NCBI GenBank assembly: GCA_008330645.1
Contig: VLTN01000004.1
Location: 744,001-808,000 of the forward strand
Direction of reading: 5' to 3'
Source of the DNA: Cafeteria roenbergensis
Lineage: Eukaryota > Sar > Bigyra > Bicosoecida > Cafeteriaceae
Length of the DNA: 64,000 nt
The notes under the pieces were generated by a model. It was not told where the DNA came from, searched no databases, and saw only the letters and a program-made list of their open reading frames with translations. Position numbers and translations under genes: made by a program. Positions 34,051 to 42,690 of this stretch are shown piece by piece (the first letter of the stretch is position 1; every line of letters begins with the position of its first letter).

Positions 34051-34915
34051 TCAAATGACCTTGGCCACCTCGATGGCGGCCTTGCACCCCGTCTTGATAA
34101 TCTGTGTCAGGGGCGCGTGCAGCGGCGCGCGCTCGGCCCCCAGCTCTGTCGCGGTTTCGAGGTGCTCGAGCTCCTCGTCCCGGTTCTTCTTCAGCAAAGC
34201 AAGCAGCTCCTCCTCGTCCCACCCGCGGGCGAGCAAGTCCCGGATCTGGTCGTTGTAGTGGCCCCCAATGACGTCCTCCACTGCCACCGTGCACGCCATG
34301 GCCGCCTCCTTGCCCATTGCGGCCGTGACTGCGCCCAGCGCAAAGCCAGCCACTTCCCACACGGGAAGCAGAGCTGATGGCCGCACGCGCCTGTCTGCGA
34401 CCAGCACGTCGAGGTCGCTGAGGTGCTCCACCTCTTGCATGCGCATGTGCTCCAGCGTCTCAGCGGTCTCCTTGTTCCGCCCCAGCACGAACATCTGCGC
34501 GGGCCGCGCAGCGGCGGGGCAGCACCGAGCAGCGTGGTTTGATCGAGGGCAAACTGCGGCTCCATACCCGGTGGCTGCCGATGAGCTTGAGAGCGCTTGC
34601 AGGTCTCACCTGTCCCTCGTAGATGCGCACTGCGGCAGTCTCGCCAGCGTGATCGACCCTGATGATCTCGTCAATCTTGGCCTTGCGGGATGGGTCCGGC
34701 GAGCTGAGGTGGCTTGACAGGGTAGCGAGTCTGTGGAAGCGCTCCGAGTTGCGCCAGGTGGTGCGTGCCCTCGTCTCGCAGGCGCGGGAACCTGCCTGAT
34801 GCGGCGCGGATGCGTGCGTCATTGCCGAGGCGGCCGCCGTCGCCAAAGAGCGGGCTTCGCCCGCCACCGCGAAGCGGGCAGGTGCGGTCGCAGCCTTCGA
34901 GAGGGCAGCGCGCAT
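34051..34915 (-). CDS. COQ7: Mitochondrial 5-demethoxyubiquinone hydroxylase
   Basis: Penultimate step of ubiquinone synthesis, at the inner mitochondrial membrane. Exons 34915-34610 and 34494-34051 give 249 aa. The N-terminus (MRAALSKAATAPARFAVAGEARSL) is an Arg/Ala-rich, acid-free presequence expected for mitochondrial import. The COQ7 core starts at DEIIRVDHAGETAAVRIYEGQ, interrupted by a 115-bp intron, and continues MFVLGRNKETAETLEHM..QEVEHL. The di-iron carboxylate set is visible: Glu in DHAGE, E-x-x-H in EVEHL, Glu in AVEDVI with HYN, and EExxH-type DEELEH near the C-terminus. The signature RVRPSALLPVWEVAGFALGA follows, and the length matches the family. It is divergent from the DNA polymerase eta gene. 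Confidence 0.93.
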
Positions 34916-35293
34916 GCCAACTCCACGTGAGCTGGTTGGGAGTGCTGCACGGCGCGCTGGAGAACCTTCGCGATCGCATCAAATATGTGTGTGCCTGGCG
35001 CGCGGCTCTGCCAGCGTCCGGCCTTGCAGACGCGCCCGCGTCACCCCTCGGGTGCAATCAGGGCAGGTTACTGGAAGCCTTTTTTTTCCGGGAAAGGACG
35101 CCCACGGGGGCAGTGGCAGTGGCGGCGGTGGCGGTGGTGGCCAGGGGGGGGAGCGCGGGGCAGGCAGTTGCCGCCACGCCGGGAGCCGACACCCGAGCAG
35201 CCCTGATCGCGCAATCAACTGGGACGAGCATTCGACGGCTGACGAGGACGGTTCTTGTGGCGTCCGGCTCGAGGCGCATCCGGGGCAAGCGTG
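34916..35293. promoter_or_regulatory. Divergent intergenic region, COQ7 / POLH
   Basis: About 378 bp between divergent starts. It contains a short T8 run at about 35079-35086 and a GGCGGTGGCGGTGG-type Gly-repeat-like tract at about 35117-35145. No ORF with support. Confidence 0.4.
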
Positions 35294-38200
35294 ATGGCGA
35301 TGCAGTCGCGGGGGTCCATGATGCACCCCCGAGCAGTGGCTTGCTTTGACATGGACGCGTTCTTTTGCCAGGTGGAGGCATCGCGAATGCCTTGGCTAGC
35401 CGAGGGCGCGCCCCTCGCAGTACAGCAGCACCAGGACATTATCGCAGTGTCGCACTCGGCTAGGGCCTTGGGCGTCCGGAAGCACATGGCTCCAAGCGCG
35501 CTGCGACGCGACTTTCCGTCGGTGGCTGTGGCGCACACGCTCGTGCTTGACGGAGGCAAGGTGTCGTACCAGCACTACCGCGAGGCGTCAGCGCGCGTGT
35601 TCGAGGCGCTGCGGGCTGCGGCGCCGCGTTCGGCTGTCGTGGCGCGTGGCCGGCACGGCCTGGACGAGTTCTTCGTGGACCTGACGAGCGAGGCCAGCCG
35701 CTCACTTGCCGCACCAAACTGCGAGGCCAGTGCCGAGAGGGCCGCAGCCAAGGCCGGGTGCGTCGTGCTGGGCAGAGGTCACCAGCGCGCGTCGCCCGCC
35801 GGCCCCGACAGCGTTGTGGCGCCGTCCTGCTCAGAGCCGTTCGCCTCCCCGCCTGCGTCTGAGAGCGCGTGGCCGGGAGGCGCAGGGCGAGCCCCGGGAA
35901 GGGGTGCTGCGGCTGCTGCGGCGGCCGCCGTCCGACTGGGAGCAGCAGCAGGCGGGGCCGACGCAGTGTCCGGGGCGGCACGGTCGGCTGCCACCTCGGA
36001 GCTCACGTTGCTGCTGGCGGCGTCAGCGCTGGCCGCGAAGATGCGCGCGGCCGTGCGTGCCGCAACGGGATTCACGGCGTCTTGCGGGGTTGCCGGCAAC
36101 ATGCTGGTTGCGAAGCTTGCCTGCGTGCGCGCCAAGCCCGATGGCATCGCTTGCCTGCCTCTGTTCCTCGCGGACGCGGCGCTGAACCCGGCGGCTCTGC
36201 CGATAAGGAGGCTTCCAGCACTGGGCGGGGGAGAGGGGGGCGTTGCGGCCGTGCTCGAGCGGGAGGCCGGGTGCCGAACCGTGGCGGAGGGGAGGGCGCT
36301 GCCGCTTGGTCGGCTCGTTGAGCTTCTGGGAGAGTCTCGAGGGCGGGCAGCCTACCAGTTGCTGCGGTGGAGCGACTCGGAGGAGGTGTCGCCCAGGGGA
36401 CCACCAGCGGTGGTAGCGTCCCAAATGGCGCTGACCCCTTTCGTCCTGGCCGACAGAGGGGACTCCCATGCTGACAGCAGCACCAGCAGCAGCGGCAGCG
36501 GCAGCAGCAACAACCACAGCAGCAGCGGCGGTGCCGCCGGTCGCAATCAGGATGCTGCGGCCATGGCCGGGTCGTCCTTTGGTGGCTTTGCGCCTTCTTC
36601 ACGAGCAGCGCGCGCCGCTGCCGCCGGGGCTGCGATGCAACGAGCCAGGGAGGCCGCTGCGGCCGAGCGACCCGGAGGCCACAGCGAGGGCGGCGGCGGT
36701 TCGGCGGGGCCAGGGGACCTGCGCCCCCGCGCGAGAGCGGCCAAGCGCGGCAGGGAGGCCGGACACGCTGGGGAGGAGCCCCACAGGCCGCCGCGCGGCC
36801 GTCCGGACCATGTGGCGTCGGGCGTCAGGGACTCGGCCGGCGGCCACGCGGCCAGCGGCAGCGCCGTTGGGTTTGCGGACAGCGCGCAGTCTGCCGCAAG
36901 CGACCGGGCCCGGGGCGTGGGCGCTGCAGGGCCAGACGCGGAGCCCAGGTGGCTGCTGCCGCTGGCCCCGTGGGACTGGCTGAGCGCTCGGCGCTTCGTC
37001 CGCGTGCTTGCGCTCGACCTAGCGGGCCGAGTGCTGGCCGACGCCGCGGAGCACTCTCGCTGGCCGAGCAAGCTGGCGGTGGGGGTGACTGTGCTCGAGC
37101 CGCTGCCCAGGACGCGAGTGCTGGGTTGGAGCGACGGGCGCCTGTCTGGTGGGGGGGACGGTGGCGCGGCCCTGGCTGGCGTGGGGCCCGAGGGCGCGTG
37201 CCCGTGGGAGCCCCCTGCGGCCGCCTTGGGGCTGTGGCGCGCAGACGGAGAAGCAAACGGGTCGGCCCGTCGTGCCGGCGCCATGCCTCATGCGCCGAAC
37301 AGGCCCGACGGCGCGGACGGGACCCTGTGGGCAAGGGCGGTGGCGGGCGCAACCGTGGTTTCGGACTGCCCCCCGGCCAGCCATCGCGGCGGGTCGGCGG
37401 GGGGCCTTCAGAGGGCCAGTAGGGGCGTGGTCGTGACGGCCCCGCCACAACAAGGTGGGACGCGCAGGGCTCGCACGCCCGGGGAGGTTGAGTCGGCGAG
37501 GGGCACGCAGCGGGACGCGTCGCTGTCCGCGCCTCGGCACCGGGAATGCGGCCCTCTGGTCGCAACAGTGGCGTTTCCTCCAATGCAGCAAGTGCAAGGG
37601 GGCGCTGCCCCGGCTTCCGACGCGAATGCTGCCAGAGGAGGGCGCGGAAACGGCACGCATCGTCCGGGCGAAGAGGCGGCGGACGGCGAGAGCGGCCGGG
37701 CCGAGGCGCTCGCTCGGGCCTTGACGGTCGCAGCAAAGGCCGCGTTTGCAGCGGCTGGGGCCAAGGTCCTTTCGTCGCTTGGCTGGGCCTGGGAGGGAGG
37801 CCTCGTTGCCGCGTGTGCTCCGGGAGAGACGCCGGATGCAGTGGAGGACGGCGCCCCCACGGACGCGCTGGTCGCGTCTGCGGAGAGGCGCCATGCAGCG
37901 ATGCAGCAGGCCCTTCGTTCGCTCTTGGCCGCGCAGCCTGACCAGTACACGCTGCCAGTGGCAGTGGTGGGAATCAGGCTGGCCGCTGCCGGCTTTCGGC
38001 CCCTCAGGGGCGCAATGGACGCGCATCTGGAGCGCAGCACCTCCGCCAGGGACGGCACAGCGTGCCCAGTGTTGCCGCGAGAAGGCCACCCGGCGCCGCA
38101 CGCTTCCAGCGCCGGTTCAGAGCGCCCGCGCAAGCAAGCCGGAGCCCCGGCCGCAGCCTCCGCGCCACAGCGGAGCACGGCCGTGCAGACGCGCTTGGAG

Positions 38201-38737
38201 CGACCCGAAGCGCCCGCTGCAGGTTCGGCGGCCGGTGCTGGCCGAGAGCCGGTGCGGCCTGCGCAGCCGGTTCGCGCGTCGCAGGGCGAGGAGGCTCCTG
38301 CGGCGCTGGCTGCTGACGACGAGGAAGCATGCGACGGAGGCAGCTTGCTTGACGACGAGCCGGTGCTGCTGGATGACCGGGGCTCGCCCGCGGCCGTGGA
38401 GGGCGGCGGAGCCGGCAGCCGTGGCACCCCGCACGGTGCGGATCCTGCGGAGGGGGCGGAGGCAAGGCAGCTCGTCGACGGCGCGAGGAACAGGTGGAAC
38501 GCCGCGCTGGCAGCCAGCCGCGCGGATTGGTGGCGGCCGCCTCCTGCAGGAGCCACGCTCCGCGAGCCGCTCGCCGTGCGGCAGCAGCGTGCTCGGGCCT
38601 TGGCTGCCGGGCGTGCCCGCTCGGACGGGTTGCCCTCTGGCACAAGCACGGCCGCGGCAGTTGCACGGCTGCTGCAGGAGGGAATGTCCCAGCTCCTCGT
38701 GGATTGCCTGCCCGATGAGCTCAAGGAATGGGTTTGA
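35294..38737 (+). CDS. POLH: Y-family DNA polymerase, eta type
   Basis: Translesion polymerase. Single exon, 1,147 aa from the ATG at 35294 (pol eta is usually 650-900). Palm and finger motifs: Asp19 in CFDMDAFFCQVE; DIIAVSHSARALGVRKHM; YQHYREASARVFEAL; catalytic Asp124-Glu125 in GLDEFFVDLT; and SCGVAGNMLVAKLA..KPDGIACLPL. A thumb helix-hairpin-like stretch follows (IRRLPALGGGEGGVAAVLEREAG). After MALTPF comes a Ser/Gly/Ala-rich insertion of about 150 residues, then the little-finger domain (ARRFVRVLALDLAGRVLADAAEHSRWPSKLAVGV). The C-terminal third is disordered. I see neither a Cys/His UBZ finger nor a convincing PIP box, so the ubiquitin/PCNA recruitment elements known from animals and yeast are not visible. 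The S-x-N-x-AR-like SHSARALGV and the D-E pair favour eta over kappa or REV1. Confidence 0.85.
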   Translation: MAMQSRGSMMHPRAVACFDMDAFFCQVEASRMPWLAEGAPLAVQQHQDIIAVSHSARALGVRKHMAPSALRRDFPSVAVAHTLVLDGGKVSYQHYREASARVFEALRAAAPRSAVVARGRHGLDEFFVDLTSEASRSLAAPNCEASAERAAAKAGCVVLGRGHQRASPAGPDSVVAPSCSEPFASPPASESAWPGGAGRAPGRGAAAAAAAAVRLGAAAGGADAVSGAARSAATSELTLLLAASALAAKMRAAVRAATGFTASCGVAGNMLVAKLACVRAKPDGIACLPLFLADAALNPAALPIRRLPALGGGEGGVAAVLEREAGCRTVAEGRALPLGRLVELLGESRGRAAYQLLRWSDSEEVSPRGPPAVVASQMALTPFVLADRGDSHADSSTSSSGSGSSNNHSSSGGAAGRNQDAAAMAGSSFGGFAPSSRAARAAAAGAAMQRAREAAAAERPGGHSEGGGGSAGPGDLRPRARAAKRGREAGHAGEEPHRPPRGRPDHVASGVRDSAGGHAASGSAVGFADSAQSAASDRARGVGAAGPDAEPRWLLPLAPWDWLSARRFVRVLALDLAGRVLADAAEHSRWPSKLAVGVTVLEPLPRTRVLGWSDGRLSGGGDGGAALAGVGPEGACPWEPPAAALGLWRADGEANGSARRAGAMPHAPNRPDGADGTLWARAVAGATVVSDCPPASHRGGSAGGLQRASRGVVVTAPPQQGGTRRARTPGEVESARGTQRDASLSAPRHRECGPLVATVAFPPMQQVQGGAAPASDANAARGGRGNGTHRPGEEAADGESGRAEALARALTVAAKAAFAAAGAKVLSSLGWAWEGGLVAACAPGETPDAVEDGAPTDALVASAERRHAAMQQALRSLLAAQPDQYTLPVAVVGIRLAAAGFRPLRGAMDAHLERSTSARDGTACPVLPREGHPAPHASSAGSERPRKQAGAPAAASAPQRSTAVQTRLERPEAPAAGSAAGAGREPVRPAQPVRASQGEEAPAALAADDEEACDGGSLLDDEPVLLDDRGSPAAVEGGGAGSRGTPHGADPAEGAEARQLVDGARNRWNAALAASRADWWRPPPAGATLREPLAVRQQRARALAAGRARSDGLPSGTSTAAAVARLLQEGMSQLLVDCLPDELKEWV

Positions 38738-39048
38738 TTCGCATATTGGCGCGAACCTTGCAAAGATCGAGCCCAATCGCGCGAAGCTGCTGTGTGAGAG
38801 TGTGCGTGGCCGCCGCCCGCGCCGCCTCATTCGCCAGGCAACCGGTCGCCGCGGCGTCGCGGGCCGGCAGAACATTCGCGCAAGCTTTGGGAGGCGCGCG
38901 GCATCGGCGCCTTGAGCGTTGCTCGATGACCCCCGCGGGCGAGCACGCGCAGGGCAGAGACTCGTTCCTGCCGCAAGGCAAGTGACCCGTCGGCGGCTCG
39001 CGAGAGCCGTCGCTGCGAGCAAGCACAGCGCCTCGCGCCGGAGCGGGC
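38738..39048. other. Intergenic region POLH / sugar transporter
   Basis: 311 bp between two plus-strand genes. No supported ORF or element. It must contain the POLH 3' end and the transporter promoter. Confidence 0.35.
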
Positions 39049-41869
39049 ATGGCGCCCGTCATCCGGGGCTCGCGGCATGTGTCTCGCATCACTGGGCGCG
39101 AGGGCGAGATCCCGGCCCTGATGTGGGCCGGGGCGCTGTTCGTCGTGGTCGGAGCCTCGCTGACGAGCGGCTGGCACACAGCAGCGCTCAACCAATTGTT
39201 ACCACAGAGCCCGAACGACCCCGGCGCCATGATCAACGGTGAGGCGCTCTCGCCGAGCGTCGCGCGCAGCCGCCCCGCGGCCGGCGACACGTCTGGCTGC
39301 GCGCGGCGCATGTTGCAGTTGGGGAGCGGTGCGCAGGCGCCATCGCCGCATGCTGCGGGAGCGCGAAAAGTCGCTGCCTGGCCCCGCCCCGCCCCGCGCC
39401 CCCGCAGAGGTGTCTGCGCTTTCGTCGCCAGCAATGCAGCAGCTGGCGTCGTCCATGACGATCGCGGGCGCGGCGGTGGGGTCCTTCCTGGACGTTGTGC
39501 CATGGGTGCTCGGCTTCCGGGCCACGCTGCTCGGGCCGATTGCCCTGCTGTTCACTGCCGGGAGCATCGCGTGCAGCTTTCCCGGCCTTGCCTTTTTGCT
39601 GCCAGGCCGCTTTGCGACGGGCTTGGCTGCGGGGCTCACGGGCATCGTGGCCCCGGTCTTGCTGGCCGAAACGACAGCGCCTGCAGTCCGAGGCAAGCTC
39701 ACCTCGATGCACCAGTTCGGGGTGGCGCTTGGTGGTCTGCTTTCGAGTGTCATCGGCCTGGCCTTTGTGAGGGGCGTGGACAACGGGTGGCGGTTCGTAT
39801 TTTGGCTGGGCAGCGCCCCGCCGCTGGTGTTGCTGGTCGGCTGCTGCCTCGGGATGCTGCCAGAGTCCCCGCGCTGGTTGATTCGGCGCGACCCCAAGGA
39901 AGGCCGCAAGCGCGCTCTGCTGCTGCTGCTGGGCCTGCGCCCGCTCGAGTACGACGTCAACCGGGAGCTCCGCGTCATGGTGCGCGAAGCCAGGCGAGAG
40001 CAGGCCGGCGCAGCCGGCGAGCTCACACCGCTGCCAGGGCGCGGGCAGGCGCGTCGCAGCAGGAGCAAGGGGAAGCGCTCTCGCCGGTCGGACGCCGGCT
40101 TTGCGTCGCCCTCCACTGCGCCAGCAGCGTCGCCGGCACGGACGTTTAGCATCCCCGCCTCCGCCACATCCTTCGCCGACGGAATTGGCGGGCCCAGCGA
40201 GGCGGGGCCCTACTTGGGGATCGGTTCCTCGTCGCCCGCGGCGTCGGCGCGGGGCGCAGGAAGGGCACCCTCTCGCGGGTCGGAGGGCGGGCCCAGTGCG
40301 GGCCGACGGCCCAAGCCGGACGTGAAGTCGCTCGGGCCACCGGGGCATGCCCCAGTGGCAGGCCGGCCATCTGCGCGCCACGGCGGGGGCGGGTCAGCCT
40401 GGGCGCCTCCCGCCGGGCAGCCGGGGGCGGGGCGGGGCGACAGCGCGGCTCCCTCTCCCGCCGCCGCCGCCGCCGCCGCCACCGGCGCAGCCGCAGCCGC
40501 AGCCGCTGATGCAGGAGCACCCGGCCCAGCCGGCTTCGCAGCTGGGGCGGCCGAGGCAGACACAGAAGTCACTCCGCTGACAGAGGTGAGCGCGCTAATG
40601 CTGACGGACTACGGATCAGGCGCGGAGGAGGAGACCTTCGCGATCCAGGGCCCAGCACCAGAGCCCGGGCTCCGATCGAGCCTGCTGCAAGGCTTACCCG
40701 CGACGGAGTCCAAGCCGGCCAAGCACCGCTCTCGCAGCCGCTCGCGGCCTCGCCGCTCCCGCGGCGGGAGCGACGACACCCTCCGCGACGCGGCCGGGGC
40801 CGGCGCAGGCCACGCGCTGCCTCTGCTGTCCGCGTCGCAGGTGAGCTGGAGAGACCTCTTCTGTAGCGAGGCCCACCGCCACATGCTCTACCCCGTGTTC
40901 GTGGGCTCGCTGCTCATTCTGGGCCTGAACTGCTGCGGCCTCAACGTGCTGCTCCTGTACAGCAGCCGCATCTTCGAGTTCATCGAGGTGGGAGACCCCA
41001 TGACCAGCACGGCCATCGTGTTCGGCGTGTACGTGGCCGCAACGCTGGCCGGGGCGTGGCTTATGGACGTGCTGGGGCGCAAGACGCTACTGCTGGGCGG
41101 GTACGCAGTCATGGTGGTTGTGCTCCTGGGCGTGGGGGCGTGCCTCTTGGCCGTGGGGCCGGAGAACAAGGAGATTGTGGGCTGGGTGGCGCTGGGCTGC
41201 ATCGTGGCCTTTGTCTGCGCCTATGCCCTGGGGCCGGGAGTCGCCACATTCGTGGTGCTCAGCGAAATCGTGCCCACGGCGATCCGTGTGCGGGCGTTTA
41301 GCATCTTCATGTCCATCAACTGGGGCGTGCAGCTTGTTCTGGCGCTGCTGGCGCTTGAGGCCATCGACTCGCTTGGCACCGCGGCATCTGGCCCCGAGCA
41401 CGACGACGACGAGAGACTCCGGCGCGGCGTCGGAGCCCTGTTTCTTGCGTTTGGAGCAGTGAGCGCCCTGACCCTCCTCGCAGTGATGGCCCTTGTGCCG
41501 GAGACGCGCGGCGCGTCGCTCGAGGCAGTGCGGCGGACCATGCTTGCTCGCTGGAAGCTGGTCAAGGGGGCCCCGCGAGCCAGTGGCTCCTCGGGCGGCT
41601 CCGGGAGCACGCTGTGCGCGTGGTGCTGCTGCTGCCCGGCTGGGCGTGCGGCCAGCGCCATGAACGACGTCATGGCTGAGGACTCGGGCACTGTCGGGTC
41701 CGGTGACGGCGGCAGCGCCTTCGGCGCGGGCGGCATTCGAACTCCCATGCTCGACGGTGAAGCGGACGCCGAAGGCTGGACGTCACCGATTGCGCCGCTT
41801 CCGGAGGGCGACGACGAGGCCCACAGGGGGCCTGCCCTTGGAGCGAGCCGCTTCGCTGACGAGTTCTGA
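39049..41869 (+). CDS. SLC2/GLUT-type major facilitator sugar transporter
   Basis: Exons 39049-39238 and 39408-41869 give 883 aa (typical 480-550). Exon 1 encodes transmembrane helix 1 (ALFVVVGASLTSGWHTAALNQ) with the loop to helix 2. Family signatures follow: the GRFATGLAAG segment of helix 4, PVLLAETTAPAVRGKL, PESPRWLI after helix 6, a DVLGRKTLLLGG loop between helices 8 and 9, and PETRGASLEAV after helix 12. The central cytoplasmic loop between helices 6 and 7 is expanded to about 330 residues, rich in Ala/Pro/Ser/Arg with a poly-Ala tract near 40460-40510. The C-terminal tail contains a run of cysteines (CAWCCCCPAG) that could be palmitoylated. The sugar (hexose is typical) and membrane cannot be deduced. 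It starts 311 bp after the POLH stop. Confidence 0.85.
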
Positions 41870-42690
41870 GCGCCCCAATAGTGATTGTTTGTTTTGTTGA
41901 GTGTGCGCGCAAGAAGCCTCTCCGGCGTGCGGAGGGCCACGCAAAGCAGCGGCCAGGCTGCGAGTGAGCGCAGGCGCCTACGTTTGGGTGCGCCCCAGTG
42001 GCGAAGTCCGTGTGCAGCGGGAATGCCTGGGCTGCTGCGAGGCAAGGGGCAAAGGCAGCGAAAGGAGGGATCGGCAAGGTTGGCGGGGCAGATCGGCTCG
42101 AGCGAGGGCAGTCTCCCGCGCGGTGGCAGGCTGCAGGGGCGCCTCAGCTCGGAAGGGTTATCGTCACAAACAATCGGACGTCTAACATGTGTTTAATTTG
42201 AGCATCATCGGCAACGAGCGGGGCGGCGGGGGCAGGGCGAGGAGAGTCTCACAGCTGGCGAAGCGGCCAGGCCGCGCGGCCCACAGCCGCGAAGAAGCGC
42301 CACGCACGGCTTTCCACGCGCCCGCAGAGGGGAGCAGTGGATTTCGATGGCATGGCGGGCAACGGGAGGGAGGGGCACGCCTCGTGGGCCTCCAGCGGAG
42401 CGCGGGAGTGCAATGGCCGCCCCGCCGTCAAGGTGGCAGAGCCGCCGCTGGCAGGGCTGCTTGAAGACCAGAAAGCTCGGCCTCGCGCCAAGGCAGCGCT
42501 CTGCGGCCACCAGGCCGGCCTGCAGGCCGCGCGACCTGCGGAGGGCGGCTTGGGTGGAGCGCGTCTCCCTGGCCCGGGCTCGCGAGGCACCAGTGCTTTG
42601 ACCCGCTGAGGGGCTAGGCGCGCAGCAAGAACGAGCGCGCCGAGAGCGCCTACCGCCCGCAGCCGGTGCTGAGCCAGCTCCCAAGTCTGG
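41870..42690. other. Intergenic region transporter / TAD3
   Basis: 821 bp, the longest gap in the window. It begins with a T/G-rich stretch (GATTGTTTGTTTTGTTG at about 41882-41898), which may belong to the transporter 3' end, and has a lower-GC patch at about 42165-42215. Long frames on both strands from 42205 to 42700 are Arg/Ala/Pro-rich with no domain, and I regard them as compositional. Confidence 0.45.
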
